Shown here: in pieces, positions 17,454 through 25,877 of the stretch
Numbering within the stretch: position 1 is the first letter of the stretch
How the letters are laid out: each line of letters begins with the position of its first letter
NCBI RefSeq assembly: GCF_018459925.1
Contig: NZ_CP075371.1
Coordinates: 992,001 to 1,056,000 of the forward strand
Source: Nocardioides aquaticus
Lineage (GTDB): Bacteria > Actinomycetota > Actinomycetes > Propionibacteriales > Nocardioidaceae
Length of the DNA stretch: 64,000 nucleotides
Reading direction: 5' to 3'
Made by a program: the position numbers and the translations under genes
The notes under the pieces: model-generated
What the model was told of the DNA's origin: nothing
Databases searched by the model: none
Seen by the model: the letters and a program-made list of their open reading frames with translations, nothing else

Positions 17454-18353
17454 GTGACCACCATCGAGTCCGCGCTCGACCTGGCTGCCGCGCACGGGCT
17501 GCACCTGGTCGCCGAGGGGGCCACGGTCGACGAGGCAGGCCTGGACTACCGGGTCGTCAAGGCCGCGGACGACGCCGGTCTCCGCTGGGTGCTGCGCCTC
17601 CCGCGTCGCCCCGACGTCTCCGCGGGGATGGCTGCCGAGGTACGCATCCTCGACCTGGTCGCCCCGGTGCTCGCCGCCGGTGGCGTCGCGGTGCCGGACT
17701 GGCAGGTCTGTGCCGCCGACCTGGTCGCCTACCCGCTGCTGCCCGGCGCGCCCGGTCTGACGCTGTCGGCGAGCGGCGAGCCCGTGTGGCACATGGACCC
17801 CGCCAGCCCGGACTACGCCGCCCGCCTGGGACGTCTCCTGGCTCGCCTGCACGACGTGTCGCCCGAGCAGGCCGCGGCGGCGGGGGTGGAGGTGCGCACC
17901 CCGGCCCAGGTCCGGCAGGCCTGGCGGGACGACGTCGCGAGGGTGCACGACGCCTTCCCCGTCGCGGCCGGGACGGCCGCGAGCTGGGAGGACTGGCTGG
18001 CCGACGACGCCTGCTGGCCCGAGGAGACCGTGATGACGCACGGCGAGATCTACCCCGCCCACGTCCTGCTCGACGACGACGGCGCCGTCGTCGGTGTCCT
18101 GGACTGGACCACGGCCCGCGTCGACGACCCGGCCCGCGACCTGTCCGCCCAGTACGGCGCGGCGGGCCCCGACCTGCTCCGGGCCACCCTGGAGGCCTAC
18201 GCCGACGCCGGCGGGCGCGTCCACCCCGGTCTGGCCGACCAGGCCAGGCACCTCTGGGACGCCGCCCCGATCGCCTACGCGCTGCACGCGCTGCTCACCC
18301 GGGACGACGGCGATCTCGCGGCCGCGGCCGCGCTGCTGGACCCGCGGGGCTGA
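17454..18353 (+). CDS. Macrolide 2'-phosphotransferase-like kinase
   Basis: 299 residues in the aminoglycoside/macrolide phosphotransferase fold. The N-terminal lobe has DYRVVKAADDAGLRWVLRLPRR. The catalytic loop is VMTHGEIYPAHVLL (H196, E198, H203), the variant normal for Mph enzymes rather than the HGDxxxxN of APHs. The metal-binding aspartate is in VLDWTTARVDDP (D217). Family members phosphorylate the 2'-OH of macrolides with GTP, but chromosomal actinobacterial copies can be intrinsic genes with other substrates. The GTG start is supported by GATCCT six bases upstream. A MacB-like ABC pair follows on the same strand. Confidence 0.8.
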   Translation: MTTIESALDLAAAHGLHLVAEGATVDEAGLDYRVVKAADDAGLRWVLRLPRRPDVSAGMAAEVRILDLVAPVLAAGGVAVPDWQVCAADLVAYPLLPGAPGLTLSASGEPVWHMDPASPDYAARLGRLLARLHDVSPEQAAAAGVEVRTPAQVRQAWRDDVARVHDAFPVAAGTAASWEDWLADDACWPEETVMTHGEIYPAHVLLDDDGAVVGVLDWTTARVDDPARDLSAQYGAAGPDLLRATLEAYADAGGRVHPGLADQARHLWDAAPIAYALHALLTRDDGDLAAAAALLDPRG

Positions 18354-18403
18354 GCCGCCCACGGGGTGGCCACCGGTCAGGGGGGACCGGGCAGGCTGGG
18401 GGC

Positions 18404-19171
18404 ATGACCACCGCCCACGAGGCCGCCCCGCAGGTCGCCGCCCGGGTGCGGAACCTGACGAAGTCCTACGGCTCCGGCGACGCGCGCGTCGTCGCCCTCG
18501 ACGACGTGAGCGTCGACCTCGAGGCCGGCCGCTTCACCGCGGTCATGGGCCCGAGCGGGTCGGGGAAGTCGACGCTGATGCACTGCTGCGCGGCGCTCGA
18601 CCGGGGTGACTCCGGGTCGGTGGTGATCGGGGAGCAGGACCTGACCACGCTGAAGGACGCCGCGCTGACCCGGCTGCGGCGCGAGGAGGTCGGGTTCGTC
18701 TTCCAGTCCTTCAACCTCGTGCCGACCCTCACGGCGCGGGAGAACATCCTGCTGCCGCTCTCCATCGCGGGCCGCAAGCCGGACCCGGGCTGGTTCGACG
18801 TCGTCATCGACACCGTCGACCTCCGCCCACGGCTGACCCACAAGCCGAACGAGCTCTCCGGCGGCCAGCAGCAGCGCGTCGCGGTCGCCCGGGCGCTGAT
18901 CAGCCGCCCGCGGATCGTCTTCGCCGACGAGCCCACCGGCAACCTCGACTCGCGCTCGGGCGCCGAGGTGCTCTCGCTGCTGCGGGCCGCGGTCGACGAC
19001 CACGGCCAGACCGTGGTGATGGTGACCCACGACCCGCTCGCGGCGGCGTACTGCGACCGCGTGCTCTTCCTCGCCGACGGCCGGGTGGTGCACGACCTCG
19101 AGCGGCCCGACCGCGAGCAGGTCCTGTCGGTGATGGCCGACCTGGCCGCCGCGCCCCCGCAGGTCGGCTGA
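18404..19171 (+). CDS. MacB/LolD-type ABC transporter ATP-binding protein
   Basis: 255 residues. Walker A GPSGSGKST (49-57), signature LSGGQQQR, Walker B IVFADEPTGNLD and the switch histidine in MVTHD are all intact. The SYGSGDARVVALDDVSVDLEAG beginning and EPTGNLDSRSG are typical of the FtsE/LolD/MacB class that powers FtsX-type permeases. The ATG is preceded by CAGGCT six bases upstream, giving a likely leaderless start and an independent promoter. The permease gene starts 4 bases after its stop. The substrate is unknown: drug, lipoprotein or peptide. Confidence 0.92.
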   Translation: MTTAHEAAPQVAARVRNLTKSYGSGDARVVALDDVSVDLEAGRFTAVMGPSGSGKSTLMHCCAALDRGDSGSVVIGEQDLTTLKDAALTRLRREEVGFVFQSFNLVPTLTARENILLPLSIAGRKPDPGWFDVVIDTVDLRPRLTHKPNELSGGQQQRVAVARALISRPRIVFADEPTGNLDSRSGAEVLSLLRAAVDDHGQTVVMVTHDPLAAAYCDRVLFLADGRVVHDLERPDREQVLSVMADLAAAPPQVG

Positions 19172-19175
19172 GCGC

Positions 19176-21728
19176 GTGCTCGTCGCCAGCCTCAAGAGCC
19201 TGCTCGGGCGCAAGGTGCGCCTGGTGATGAGCACGTTCGCGATCGTCCTGGGCGTCGCCTTCGTCGTCGGGTCGCTGGTCTTCTCCGACACCCTCGACCG
19301 CAGCTTCACCGCGCTCTTCGACGCCACCGTCGGTGACGTCGTGGTCCGGCCCGCCGGCGGCGGCGGGACCGACGGCGTGCCGGGCACGGTGACGGTGCCG
19401 GCCGGCCTGGTCGACGAGCTCGCCGCCCTGCCCGGCGCCGCGCGAGCCGACGGCAACGTCGCGGCGATCGGGGTCTACGTCGTCGGCGCCGACGGCAAGG
19501 TCGTCGGGGGCGTCGGCCCGCCCGCGCTCGGGGAGAACTTCAGCGACGCCCCGGCCGCCGGCGGGCTCGAGGGCCTCAGCATCGTCGAGGGCCGCGCGCC
19601 CGCCGCCGAGGGCGAGGTCGTGCTGGACACCCGCACCGCCGAGCAGGCCGGGTACGCCGTCGGCGACAGCGTGCCGCTGCTCACCGCGACCGCCACGCCC
19701 CGGCTCGAGGTCGAGCTGGTGGGCCTCTCCGGGTTCCCCGGCGGTGGCTCCCTGAACGGCGCCACGCTGGCCTCGTTCGCCACCCCGGTGGCCCAGGACC
19801 TGTTCCTGCAGGGCGAGGACGCCTTCAGCGACGTGTGGGTCACCGCCGCCGACGGCACCTCCCAGGAGGAGCTGGCCGCGCAGGCCTCGGCGGTGCTGCC
19901 CGACGACGTCGAGGCCGTGACGGGGGAGCGGGCCGCCGACGAGGCCGCCAGCGGGCTGCTCGAGGCGGTGTCGTTCCTGACCACCTTCCTGCTGATCTTC
20001 GCCGGCATCGCGCTGGTCGTCGGCGCCTTCCTGATCGTCAACACCTTCTCCATCCTGGTCGCCCAGCGCAGCCGGGAGCTGGCCCTGCTGCGGGCCCTGG
20101 GCGCCTCCCAGCGCCAGGTGACGGGCTCGGTGCTCCTCGAGGCGCTCCTCCTGGGCCTGCTCGGCTCCACCCTGGGCCTGGGGCTCGGGGTGCTGCTGGC
20201 GCTCGGGATCCGCGCCGTCTTCAGCCGGGTCGGCCTCGACCTCGCCGGGCAGGGCCTGGTCTTCGAGCCCCGCACGGTCGTGGCGGCGTACGGCGTGGGC
20301 GTCGTCGTCACCCTCCTCGCGGCCCTGCTCCCGGCGCTGCGCACCGCGCGGATCGCCCCGGTCCAGGCGATGCGCGACGACGTGGCACTGCCCGAGAGCT
20401 CGCTGCGCGCCCGCTTCCTCGGCGGGGTCGCCCTGGCCGTCGTCGGGGCCGGGGTGCTGGCGGCCGGGCTGTTCGCGACCGTCCCGCGGCCGGGCTGGTG
20501 GGTCGGCGCCGGCGTGCTCCTGGTCCTGCTCGGGGTGGCCGCGGCCAGCCCGGTGCTCAGCCGCCCGCTGCTGCTGGGTGCCCGCGCGGCGTACGCCCGG
20601 GCCTTCGGCAGCATCGGCAACCTGGCCGGGCAGAACTCCCTGCGCAACCCCCGGCGGACGACCGCGACGGCCTCGGCGCTGATGATCGGCCTGACCCTGG
20701 CCTGCACGATGGCGATCATCGGCGACTCCGCGAAGGCGTCGGTCGACCGCGCCGTCGAGGAGGGCTTCGTCGGCGACTTCGTGGTCAGCAACGTCTTCGC
20801 CGGCGCCTTCTCCCCGTCGGTGGCCGACGAGATGGCCGACGTCGACGGCGTCGCGGAGGTGGTGCGCCAGCGCGTGGTCCGCGCCGAGGTCGGCGGGGTC
20901 GGGACCCAGGGCGTCGTCGGCACCGACCCCGGCAGCCTGGTCACCCTCGAGGTGGACGTGGTGGACGGCGAGACGGACCTCGCCCGGGGCACGGTGCTGC
21001 TGGAGGAGGGCTTCGCCGCCGACGAGCGCCTCGGCGTCGGCGACGAGCTCACGGTCGACGTGCCGGCGGGGGAGCGGTCCTGGCGGGTCGCAGGGCTGTT
21101 CGCCGAGAACCCGATCGTGTTCTTCCCGGTGCTGACCTCGGTGGCGACGCTCGACGGCGCCGGCTTCACGCCGCAGGACAACCTGGTCGTGGTCGACGCC
21201 GACGACCGCCTCGACGCCGCCGGGCGCGACGTCGTGCAGTCCGACCTCGAGGCCGTGGTGGCCGACCAGCCGATCGTGACCGTCAAGGACCAGGCCGCGT
21301 TCGCCGCCGAGCAGCGCGAGCCCGTCGACCAGTTCGTGCTGCTGATCTTCGCCCTGCTCGGCCTGGCGCTGCTGATCGCCGTGCTCGGGATCGTCAACAC
21401 CCTGGCCCTGTCGGTCCTGGAGCGGACCCGCGAGATCGGGCTGCTGCGGGCGATCGGGGTCACCCGGGTCCAGCTGCGCTGGATGGTGACCCTGGAGTCG
21501 GTGGTGATCTCCCTGCTCGGCGCCGTGCTCGGCGTGGTCCTCGGCGTGGTGTTCGGGATCGCGCTGATGTACGCGCTGCGCGAGGAGGGCCTGGAGGTGA
21601 TCAGCGTGCCGGTCGGACAGCTCGCGCTGTTCCTCGCGCTGTCGGTCCTGGTCGGGATGCTCGCCGCGGTGCTGCCGGCCCGACGGGCCGCCCGCCTCGA
21701 CGTGCTCGGGGCGATCGCGACCGAGTGA
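19176..21728 (+). CDS. FtsX-like (MacB-type) ABC transporter permease
   Basis: 850 residues with two tandem FtsX modules. TM1 is at residues ~15-38 (VMSTFAIVLGVAFVVGSLVF), followed by a large extracytoplasmic MacB_PCD-like domain. Three helices lie around residues 265-395 (FLLIFAGIALVVGAFLIVN...), then a central pair, a second extracytoplasmic domain and a final three-helix FtsX bundle (LLIFALLGLALLIAVLGIVN..., LLGAVLGVVLGVVFG). The GTG start lies four bases after the ATPase stop. This family usually does not move small molecules through the membrane but uses ATP-driven motion to act on periplasmic or surface substrates. Being next to a macrolide kinase hints at, but does not prove, antibiotic defence. 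Confidence 0.9.
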   Translation: MLVASLKSLLGRKVRLVMSTFAIVLGVAFVVGSLVFSDTLDRSFTALFDATVGDVVVRPAGGGGTDGVPGTVTVPAGLVDELAALPGAARADGNVAAIGVYVVGADGKVVGGVGPPALGENFSDAPAAGGLEGLSIVEGRAPAAEGEVVLDTRTAEQAGYAVGDSVPLLTATATPRLEVELVGLSGFPGGGSLNGATLASFATPVAQDLFLQGEDAFSDVWVTAADGTSQEELAAQASAVLPDDVEAVTGERAADEAASGLLEAVSFLTTFLLIFAGIALVVGAFLIVNTFSILVAQRSRELALLRALGASQRQVTGSVLLEALLLGLLGSTLGLGLGVLLALGIRAVFSRVGLDLAGQGLVFEPRTVVAAYGVGVVVTLLAALLPALRTARIAPVQAMRDDVALPESSLRARFLGGVALAVVGAGVLAAGLFATVPRPGWWVGAGVLLVLLGVAAASPVLSRPLLLGARAAYARAFGSIGNLAGQNSLRNPRRTTATASALMIGLTLACTMAIIGDSAKASVDRAVEEGFVGDFVVSNVFAGAFSPSVADEMADVDGVAEVVRQRVVRAEVGGVGTQGVVGTDPGSLVTLEVDVVDGETDLARGTVLLEEGFAADERLGVGDELTVDVPAGERSWRVAGLFAENPIVFFPVLTSVATLDGAGFTPQDNLVVVDADDRLDAAGRDVVQSDLEAVVADQPIVTVKDQAAFAAEQREPVDQFVLLIFALLGLALLIAVLGIVNTLALSVLERTREIGLLRAIGVTRVQLRWMVTLESVVISLLGAVLGVVLGVVFGIALMYALREEGLEVISVPVGQLALFLALSVLVGMLAAVLPARRAARLDVLGAIATE

Positions 21729-21730
21729 CC

Positions 21731-21754
21731 CGGGCGACCGGGCGACCGGGCGAC
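21731..21754 (+). repeat. Three tandem copies of an 8-bp sequence
   Basis: CGGGCGAC is repeated three times directly after the FtsX permease stop codon, followed by CCCCGGGG. This is simple-sequence expansion in the 210-base gap before the GntR gene; the rest of that gap shows no gene and no convincing terminator. Confidence 0.6.
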
Positions 21755-21927
21755 CCCGGGGATGCCCCCCTGGGTGTCGGTCGCCACCACCCCGGTCCCG
21801 CCGGCGAGACCGGGGACCGGTGTTCCCGCGTCGTGCCCTGCTGACCTGCGAGGACGTGGTCGTCGGCCGGTCCGTCAGGGGTGGACGGGCTTGTGCGGTT
21901 CTGGTGACGGGGGCGCCTCCGCGCGCC

Positions 21928-21933
21928 TAGGGT
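21928..21933 (+). promoter_or_regulatory. -10 element of a leaderless GntR transcript
   Basis: TAGGGT is followed by six bases and the GTG start; no ribosome site is present. Confidence 0.45.
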
Positions 21934-21939
21934 GGCGAC

Positions 21940-22662
21940 GTGACCGAGACGACCACCGATCGCCGCGCCGACGGCCGGGCCCTGAAGCACGTGCAGGTGC
22001 GCGAGTACGTCCGCGACCTGGTGGCCGGGGCCGCACCCGGTGCGGCGGCGCCCTCCGAGCGCGAGCTGGTGGCGATGTTCGGCGTGGCCCGGATGACCGT
22101 GCGCCAGGCCCTGGACACCCTGGTCACCGAGGGCGTGCTGGAGCGGATCCCCGGCCGGGGCACCTTCGTGGCCCGCCCGCAGCGCAACCGCGGCCGGATC
22201 AGCGGCTTCACCGAGGACCTCCGTCGCCGCGGCGTCCTCGCCGAGTCCCAGACCCTGCTGGCCCGCCGCGAGCAGGCCGGTCCCGGCGTCGCCCGCGCGC
22301 TCAGCCTGACCGAGGGCGACGCCGTCATCCACTGGCGCCGGCTGCGTCGCGGCGACGGCACCGTGGTCTGCGTCGAGGACGCCTACCTCACCGAGATCCT
22401 GCTGCCCGGCTTCCTGCAGCAGGGCATGCCGACCAGCCTGTACGCCGACCTCGAGGCCCGCGGGCTGCGCCCGACCTGGGCCGAGGACTCCATCACCGCC
22501 GACGTCGCCGGGCCCGAGGAGGCCGCGCTGCTCGAGATCGAGCCCGGCTCGGTCGTGCTGCGCCACTCGCGCCGCGCCGTGTCCGGCGAGAAGGTCGTCG
22601 AGGTCTCCCGCAGCGTCTACCGCGCCGACCGCTTCACGCTCTGGCTCCAGATCTGCGGCTGA
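21940..22662 (+). CDS. GntR/HutC-family transcriptional regulator
   Basis: 240 residues. The N-terminal GntR winged helix contains PSERELVAMFGVARMTVRQALDTLVTEG and IPGRGTFVARP. The C-terminal UTRA domain begins ISGFTEDLRRRGVLAES, typical of HutC/DasR-type regulators that sense sugars or amino-acid derivatives. No transporter or sugar-enzyme gene is adjacent, so its targets are elsewhere. It probably has a leaderless mRNA. The next gene converges, with a dispersed repeat element in between. Confidence 0.88.
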   Translation: MTETTTDRRADGRALKHVQVREYVRDLVAGAAPGAAAPSERELVAMFGVARMTVRQALDTLVTEGVLERIPGRGTFVARPQRNRGRISGFTEDLRRRGVLAESQTLLARREQAGPGVARALSLTEGDAVIHWRRLRRGDGTVVCVEDAYLTEILLPGFLQQGMPTSLYADLEARGLRPTWAEDSITADVAGPEEAALLEIEPGSVVLRHSRRAVSGEKVVEVSRSVYRADRFTLWLQICG

Positions 22663-22666
22663 CCCG

Positions 22667-22728
22667 CCGAGATAACGCTCGCGGACAGCCGAGATGGCGG
22701 TTCCGGCGCCTCGAGGTGACGGCTCCGG
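22667..22728. repeat. Dispersed 3 x 22-bp intergenic element, copy 1 (degenerate)
   Basis: Units begin at 22667, 22689 and 22711. The first is CCGAGATAACGCTCGCGG; the second and third carry several changes (GCGGTTCCGG, GACGGCTCCGG). It lies between convergent genes. Confidence 0.8.
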
Positions 22729-22734
22729 CGGGGC

Positions 22735-23091
22735 TCAGCCGCGCCACGACCCGAGCGCGCCGAGCGGGGCCGCGACGGTGTCGGTCTCCTCGCAGACCCA
22801 GTGCGCGTCCGGCCCGCCGAGGTCGGGCTGGATGTAGAGCGCGTGCTCCGGGGCGTCCTCGCAGCCCAGGCACAGCGGCCACCGGCCGACCGTGTCGAGC
22901 AGCGCGTCCTGGACGTCCTGCGCGACGAGCCCGGCGACGTACACCTCGCCGGCCGGCCACTGCTCGGCCCACCAGGTACGCGAGGAGCAGGCCTCCTCGA
23001 GCGCGGAGACGGCGGCGGGGCTGGCCTGGCGCCGCGCCTCCAGATCGGCCAGGACGCGCGCGCGGGCGGCGAGGATGAGGGCGACGTCCAT
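22735..23091 (-). CDS. Conserved-looking hypothetical protein
   Basis: 118 residues; no family recognised. The first ~45 residues are helical (ALILAARARVLADLEARRQAS...), followed by a Trp-rich stretch (RTWWAEQWPAGEVYVAGL) and a C-terminal part with four cysteines, including CLGCED and HWVCEETD, which could bind a metal. A CAGACT hexamer six bases before the ATG supports this start and a leaderless mRNA. It is divergent from cutC. Its coding status rests on frame, start context and base use; its function is unknown. Confidence 0.65.
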   Translation of the reverse strand: MDVALILAARARVLADLEARRQASPAAVSALEEACSSRTWWAEQWPAGEVYVAGLVAQDVQDALLDTVGRWPLCLGCEDAPEHALYIQPDLGGPDAHWVCEETDTVAAPLGALGSWRG

Positions 23092-23145
23092 GGGCCAAGT
23101 CTGCGTGGCCGGGCAAGGCGCCCCGGCGAGCGGCCCGCGACGGCC

Positions 23146-23151
23146 TACCCT
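23146..23151 (+). promoter_or_regulatory. -10 element of a leaderless cutC transcript
   Basis: TACCCT is followed by six bases and the ATG of cutC, with no Shine-Dalgarno. Confidence 0.45.
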
Positions 23152-23157
23152 GGCGCC

Positions 23158-23949
23158 ATGAGCGACGTCGCGGCCGGGGGCCACCCGGGCTCCGCCGGGC
23201 CGCTGCCGGTCCGGGGCCTGCTGGAGGTCGCCGTGACCCACCCGCGCGACGTGCCGGGGTGCGTCGAGGGCGGGGCCGACCGGCTCGCCGTGGTCGCGCC
23301 GGGGGCGTCGTACGCCACCGCGCCCGAACCGGCCCTCGTCTCGGCCGTCGCCCGGTCCAGCGGGCTGCCGGTACGCGCCCTGCTGCGCCTGCCGCCCGCC
23401 GACGGCGCCGCACCGTACGCCGCCGACCCGGCCTCCCTGGACCAGCTCGCGGACCTCGCCCGGGAGTACGTCGCGCTGGGCGCCGAGGGCGTCGTGCTCG
23501 GCTTCCTCGACGCCGACCTCGAGGTCGACGTGTGGGCCTGCCGCCGGCTGCTGGCCGCGGTGCCGGGGACGCCCTGGACCTTCCACCGCGCCATCGACGA
23601 CACCCTCGACCCGGTCCGCTCCTGGGGCCGCGTGGTCGACCTGCCCGGGGTCACCTCGGTGCGCTCCGGTGGCTCCCCGCAGGGCCTCGCGCACGGCTAC
23701 GAGGACCTCCTCGCCCTGGCCCGGCGGTCCCTCGAGGTCGCCCGGCTGCTGATGCCGGCCGGCGGGCTGTCCGCCGAGCACGTCCCGTGGTTCGCCCGCG
23801 AGGGCGTCCGCCAGCTCCACCTCGGCACCCAGGTCCGCCCCGGTGCGAGCTACCGCTCCTACGTCGACGCGGGGTACGTGCGCTCGTGGCGGCGCCTGCT
23901 CGACGACGCCGTCGACCGCGACCAGCGCACCGACTGGGCCGGCACGTGA
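23158..23949 (+). CDS. cutC: CutC family protein
   Basis: 263 residues with the CutC TIM-barrel signatures: LLEVAVTHPRDVPGCVEGGADRLAV at the N-terminus, EGVVLGFLDADLEVD, TFHRAIDDT and SVRSGGSPQGLAHGYEDL. It is named for copper homeostasis, but the biochemical role is not established. A ~15-residue extra N-terminal segment precedes the barrel. Its stop overlaps the next gene by GTGA. Confidence 0.87.
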   Translation: MSDVAAGGHPGSAGPLPVRGLLEVAVTHPRDVPGCVEGGADRLAVVAPGASYATAPEPALVSAVARSSGLPVRALLRLPPADGAAPYAADPASLDQLADLAREYVALGAEGVVLGFLDADLEVDVWACRRLLAAVPGTPWTFHRAIDDTLDPVRSWGRVVDLPGVTSVRSGGSPQGLAHGYEDLLALARRSLEVARLLMPAGGLSAEHVPWFAREGVRQLHLGTQVRPGASYRSYVDAGYVRSWRRLLDDAVDRDQRTDWAGT

Positions 23950-24206
23950 TCCTGATCGACCCCCCGCTGGTGGAGTGGCGCGGGAAGCGGTGGTCGCACC
24001 TGGCCTCCGACACCTCCTTCGAGGAGCTGCACGCCTTCGCCCGGGAGGCCGGGATCCCCGAGCGCGGCTTCGACCGCGACCACTACGACGTGCCCGAGGA
24101 GTGGCACGCCGACGTCGTCGCACGCGGCGCCGTCGAGGTGACCTCGCGGGTGCTGGTGGTCGCGCTGGTGCGCGCCGGGCTGCGGCGCCGCAAGAGCCAG
24201 GCCTGA
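23946..24206 (+). CDS. DUF4031 domain protein
   Basis: 86 residues: MILIDPPLVEWRGKRWSHLASD, ELHAFAREAGIPERGFDRDHYDVPEEW. This is the whole DUF4031 domain, a small family of unknown function found in many actinobacteria. The GTG start overlaps the cutC stop by 4 bp, so the two are co-translated. Confidence 0.82.
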   Translation: MILIDPPLVEWRGKRWSHLASDTSFEELHAFAREAGIPERGFDRDHYDVPEEWHADVVARGAVEVTSRVLVVALVRAGLRRRKSQA

Positions 24207-24214
24207 GGGCCCGT

Positions 24215-24228
24215 CGACCGGCCGGTCG
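24215..24228. terminator. 14-bp palindrome between convergent genes
   Basis: CGACCGGCCGGTCG is a perfect palindrome in the 35-base gap between DUF4031 and the HD gene. A weak bidirectional terminator is possible. Confidence 0.3.
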
Positions 24229-24241
24229 CCCCGGCCCGGGG

Positions 24242-24913
24242 TCAGGCCCGGGAGACCACCACCTCGGGCTGCAGCCGGTCGAGCTCGGCGAGCACGTTGG
24301 ACCGCGCGGTCTCCTCCCACGCCGCAGCGGCGCGGGCGGTGTGGAAGAGCCGCGGCTTGGCGAGCAGGTCGACCAGGACCGCGGCCCGCCCCCGGGCGAA
24401 GTCCTCGTCCCCGACGTGGGCGTACTCCCGGCGCACCGCTGCGACGTACTCGGCGTACCGCTCCGGCCCAGCCGCCAGGATGGCCAGGTCGGCGTCCGAG
24501 AGCGCGCAGCCCGCGGCGTCGTCCTCGGCGGGCGCGTGGGTCTCGGTCATCCGGACCAGGCGGGCGACCTCGGCCACCACGTCGTCGGCCACGAGGCCGG
24601 GCAGGGCGTGCTCGGCCCAGGAGGCCGAGCGCTCCTCGGCGTCGCGCTCGCCGTCGTACACGCCGTCGTGGAACCACGCCGCGAGGCGGACGGCGGTGTC
24701 GTCGGCACCGGGATCCTCGGTCAGGTCGTCGAGCCGGGCGAGGACCTCGTCGAGGTGGCGCAGGTCGTGGTAGCTGCGGTCGCTGCCGCCGTAGGCCGCC
24801 AGCAGCTCGGCCCGCAGCGCCTCGGCGGCGGGGTCCGGGTGGTCGGCCAGCGGCCAGGGCAGGGCGTGCGGCGCGCGCGGGCGGTCCCGCGGGGGATGGT
24901 CGGCGTCGGGCAT
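24242..24913 (-). CDS. HD-domain metal-dependent phosphohydrolase-like protein
   Basis: 223 residues. HDLRHLDEVLARLDDL and RLAAWFHDGVYDGERDAEERSA give the H...HD metal-binding core; MTETHAP follows further on. This small-HD group is widespread in actinobacteria and uncharacterised; nucleotide hydrolysis is a family-level guess. The ATG follows the MpaB-family stop by 8 bases with AGGA close upstream, so it is the second gene of a pair. Confidence 0.82.
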   Translation of the reverse strand: MPDADHPPRDRPRAPHALPWPLADHPDPAAEALRAELLAAYGGSDRSYHDLRHLDEVLARLDDLTEDPGADDTAVRLAAWFHDGVYDGERDAEERSASWAEHALPGLVADDVVAEVARLVRMTETHAPAEDDAAGCALSDADLAILAAGPERYAEYVAAVRREYAHVGDEDFARGRAAVLVDLLAKPRLFHTARAAAAWEETARSNVLAELDRLQPEVVVSRA

Positions 24914-24921
24914 CGTCCTAT

Positions 24922-25791
24922 TCAAACAGCCTGGGGCTCCTCGAGCGCAGCCGGCGGCGACATCGCCCAGCGGATCGTGCCGGTCGCCACGGACCCGAGG
25001 ACGCGGACCACGGTCCGCTCGGTGACCGGCAGCCGCGGCAGCCGCAGGGGCAGCCGCGTCCAGCCCGGCATCAGGCCGACGGCGGCGGCGCACAGCACGG
25101 CGTACGGAGCCCGCGCGGCCAGCGGGAGCGGAGGCTTCAGCAGCAGGTAGCGGACGGCCTCCCGGGCCTCCTGGGTCCCGCGCAGCTCGGGTCGGAAGGC
25201 GGCCATCCGCTCGTCCAGCTCGGCCTCGGTCCGCGGCGGGTCGACCACCCCGAGACGGGCGGCGACCTCGCCGACCTGGGCCACGTAGGTGTCGCGCTCG
25301 TCCTGGGTCAGCGTGGCCGCGCCGTAGACGGTGAAGGCGTGGAGGAAGCTGTCCACCTCGGCGACGTGCACCCACATCAGCAGGTGCGGGTCCGAGGCGG
25401 CGTAGGCCGAGCCGTCGGGCATCGTCCCGGTGACGCGGCGGTGGATCGAGCGCACGACGTCGACGGAGCGCTGCGCGTCCTCGGCGGTGCCGAAGGTGGT
25501 CACCGCGAGGTAGTGGCTGGTGCGCGCCAGCCGCCCCCACATGTCGCCGCGGTAGCCCGAGTGGTCCGAGACGGCCTTCATCGCGGCCGGGTGCAGCGTC
25601 TGCAGCAGCACCGCCCGCAGGCCGCCCACGAACATGGAGGCGTCGCCGTGGACGACGTGGATCGGGCTGCCGGGCTCGAACCAGCGCTCGCCCTCGGAGC
25701 CGTGGATCCGCTCGCGGTGCTGCGGCCCGTCGGGTCCGGCCACCCGGGCGAAGATCGCCTCGCCGAGCCGGTTGCGCACGCCCTGCATCAT
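24922..25791 (-). CDS. Oxygenase MpaB family (DUF2236) protein
   Basis: 289 residues with the DUF2236/latex-clearing-protein-like core: VHGDASMFVGGLRAVLLQTLHPAAMKAVSDHSGYRGDMWGRLART, where histidines are potential haem ligands, and DPHLLMWVHVAEVDSFL. Members include rubber oxygenase Lcp and fungal MpaB; most bacterial ones are unassigned. I chose the ATG at 25791 because TAGCGT lies seven bases upstream. Longer starts would run into the rtcB terminator hairpin. Confidence 0.83.
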   Translation of the reverse strand: MMQGVRNRLGEAIFARVAGPDGPQHRERIHGSEGERWFEPGSPIHVVHGDASMFVGGLRAVLLQTLHPAAMKAVSDHSGYRGDMWGRLARTSHYLAVTTFGTAEDAQRSVDVVRSIHRRVTGTMPDGSAYAASDPHLLMWVHVAEVDSFLHAFTVYGAATLTQDERDTYVAQVGEVAARLGVVDPPRTEAELDERMAAFRPELRGTQEAREAVRYLLLKPPLPLAARAPYAVLCAAAVGLMPGWTRLPLRLPRLPVTERTVVRVLGSVATGTIRWAMSPPAALEEPQAV

Positions 25792-25805
25792 GCTCACGAC
25801 GCTAC

Positions 25806-25855
25806 CCGTCGCCACCACCACCCCCGGCGGCCGTCAGGGGTGGTGGTGGCGACGG
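25806..25855 (-). terminator. rtcB terminator hairpin
   Basis: A perfect 19-bp stem (CCGTCGCCACCACCACCCC and its complement) with a 12-base loop begins 23 bases after the rtcB stop. It is among the strongest hairpins in the window and also limits how far upstream the next gene can start. Confidence 0.75.
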
Positions 25856-25877
25856 TGGGGCGCGGTCCGGGGTCGGC

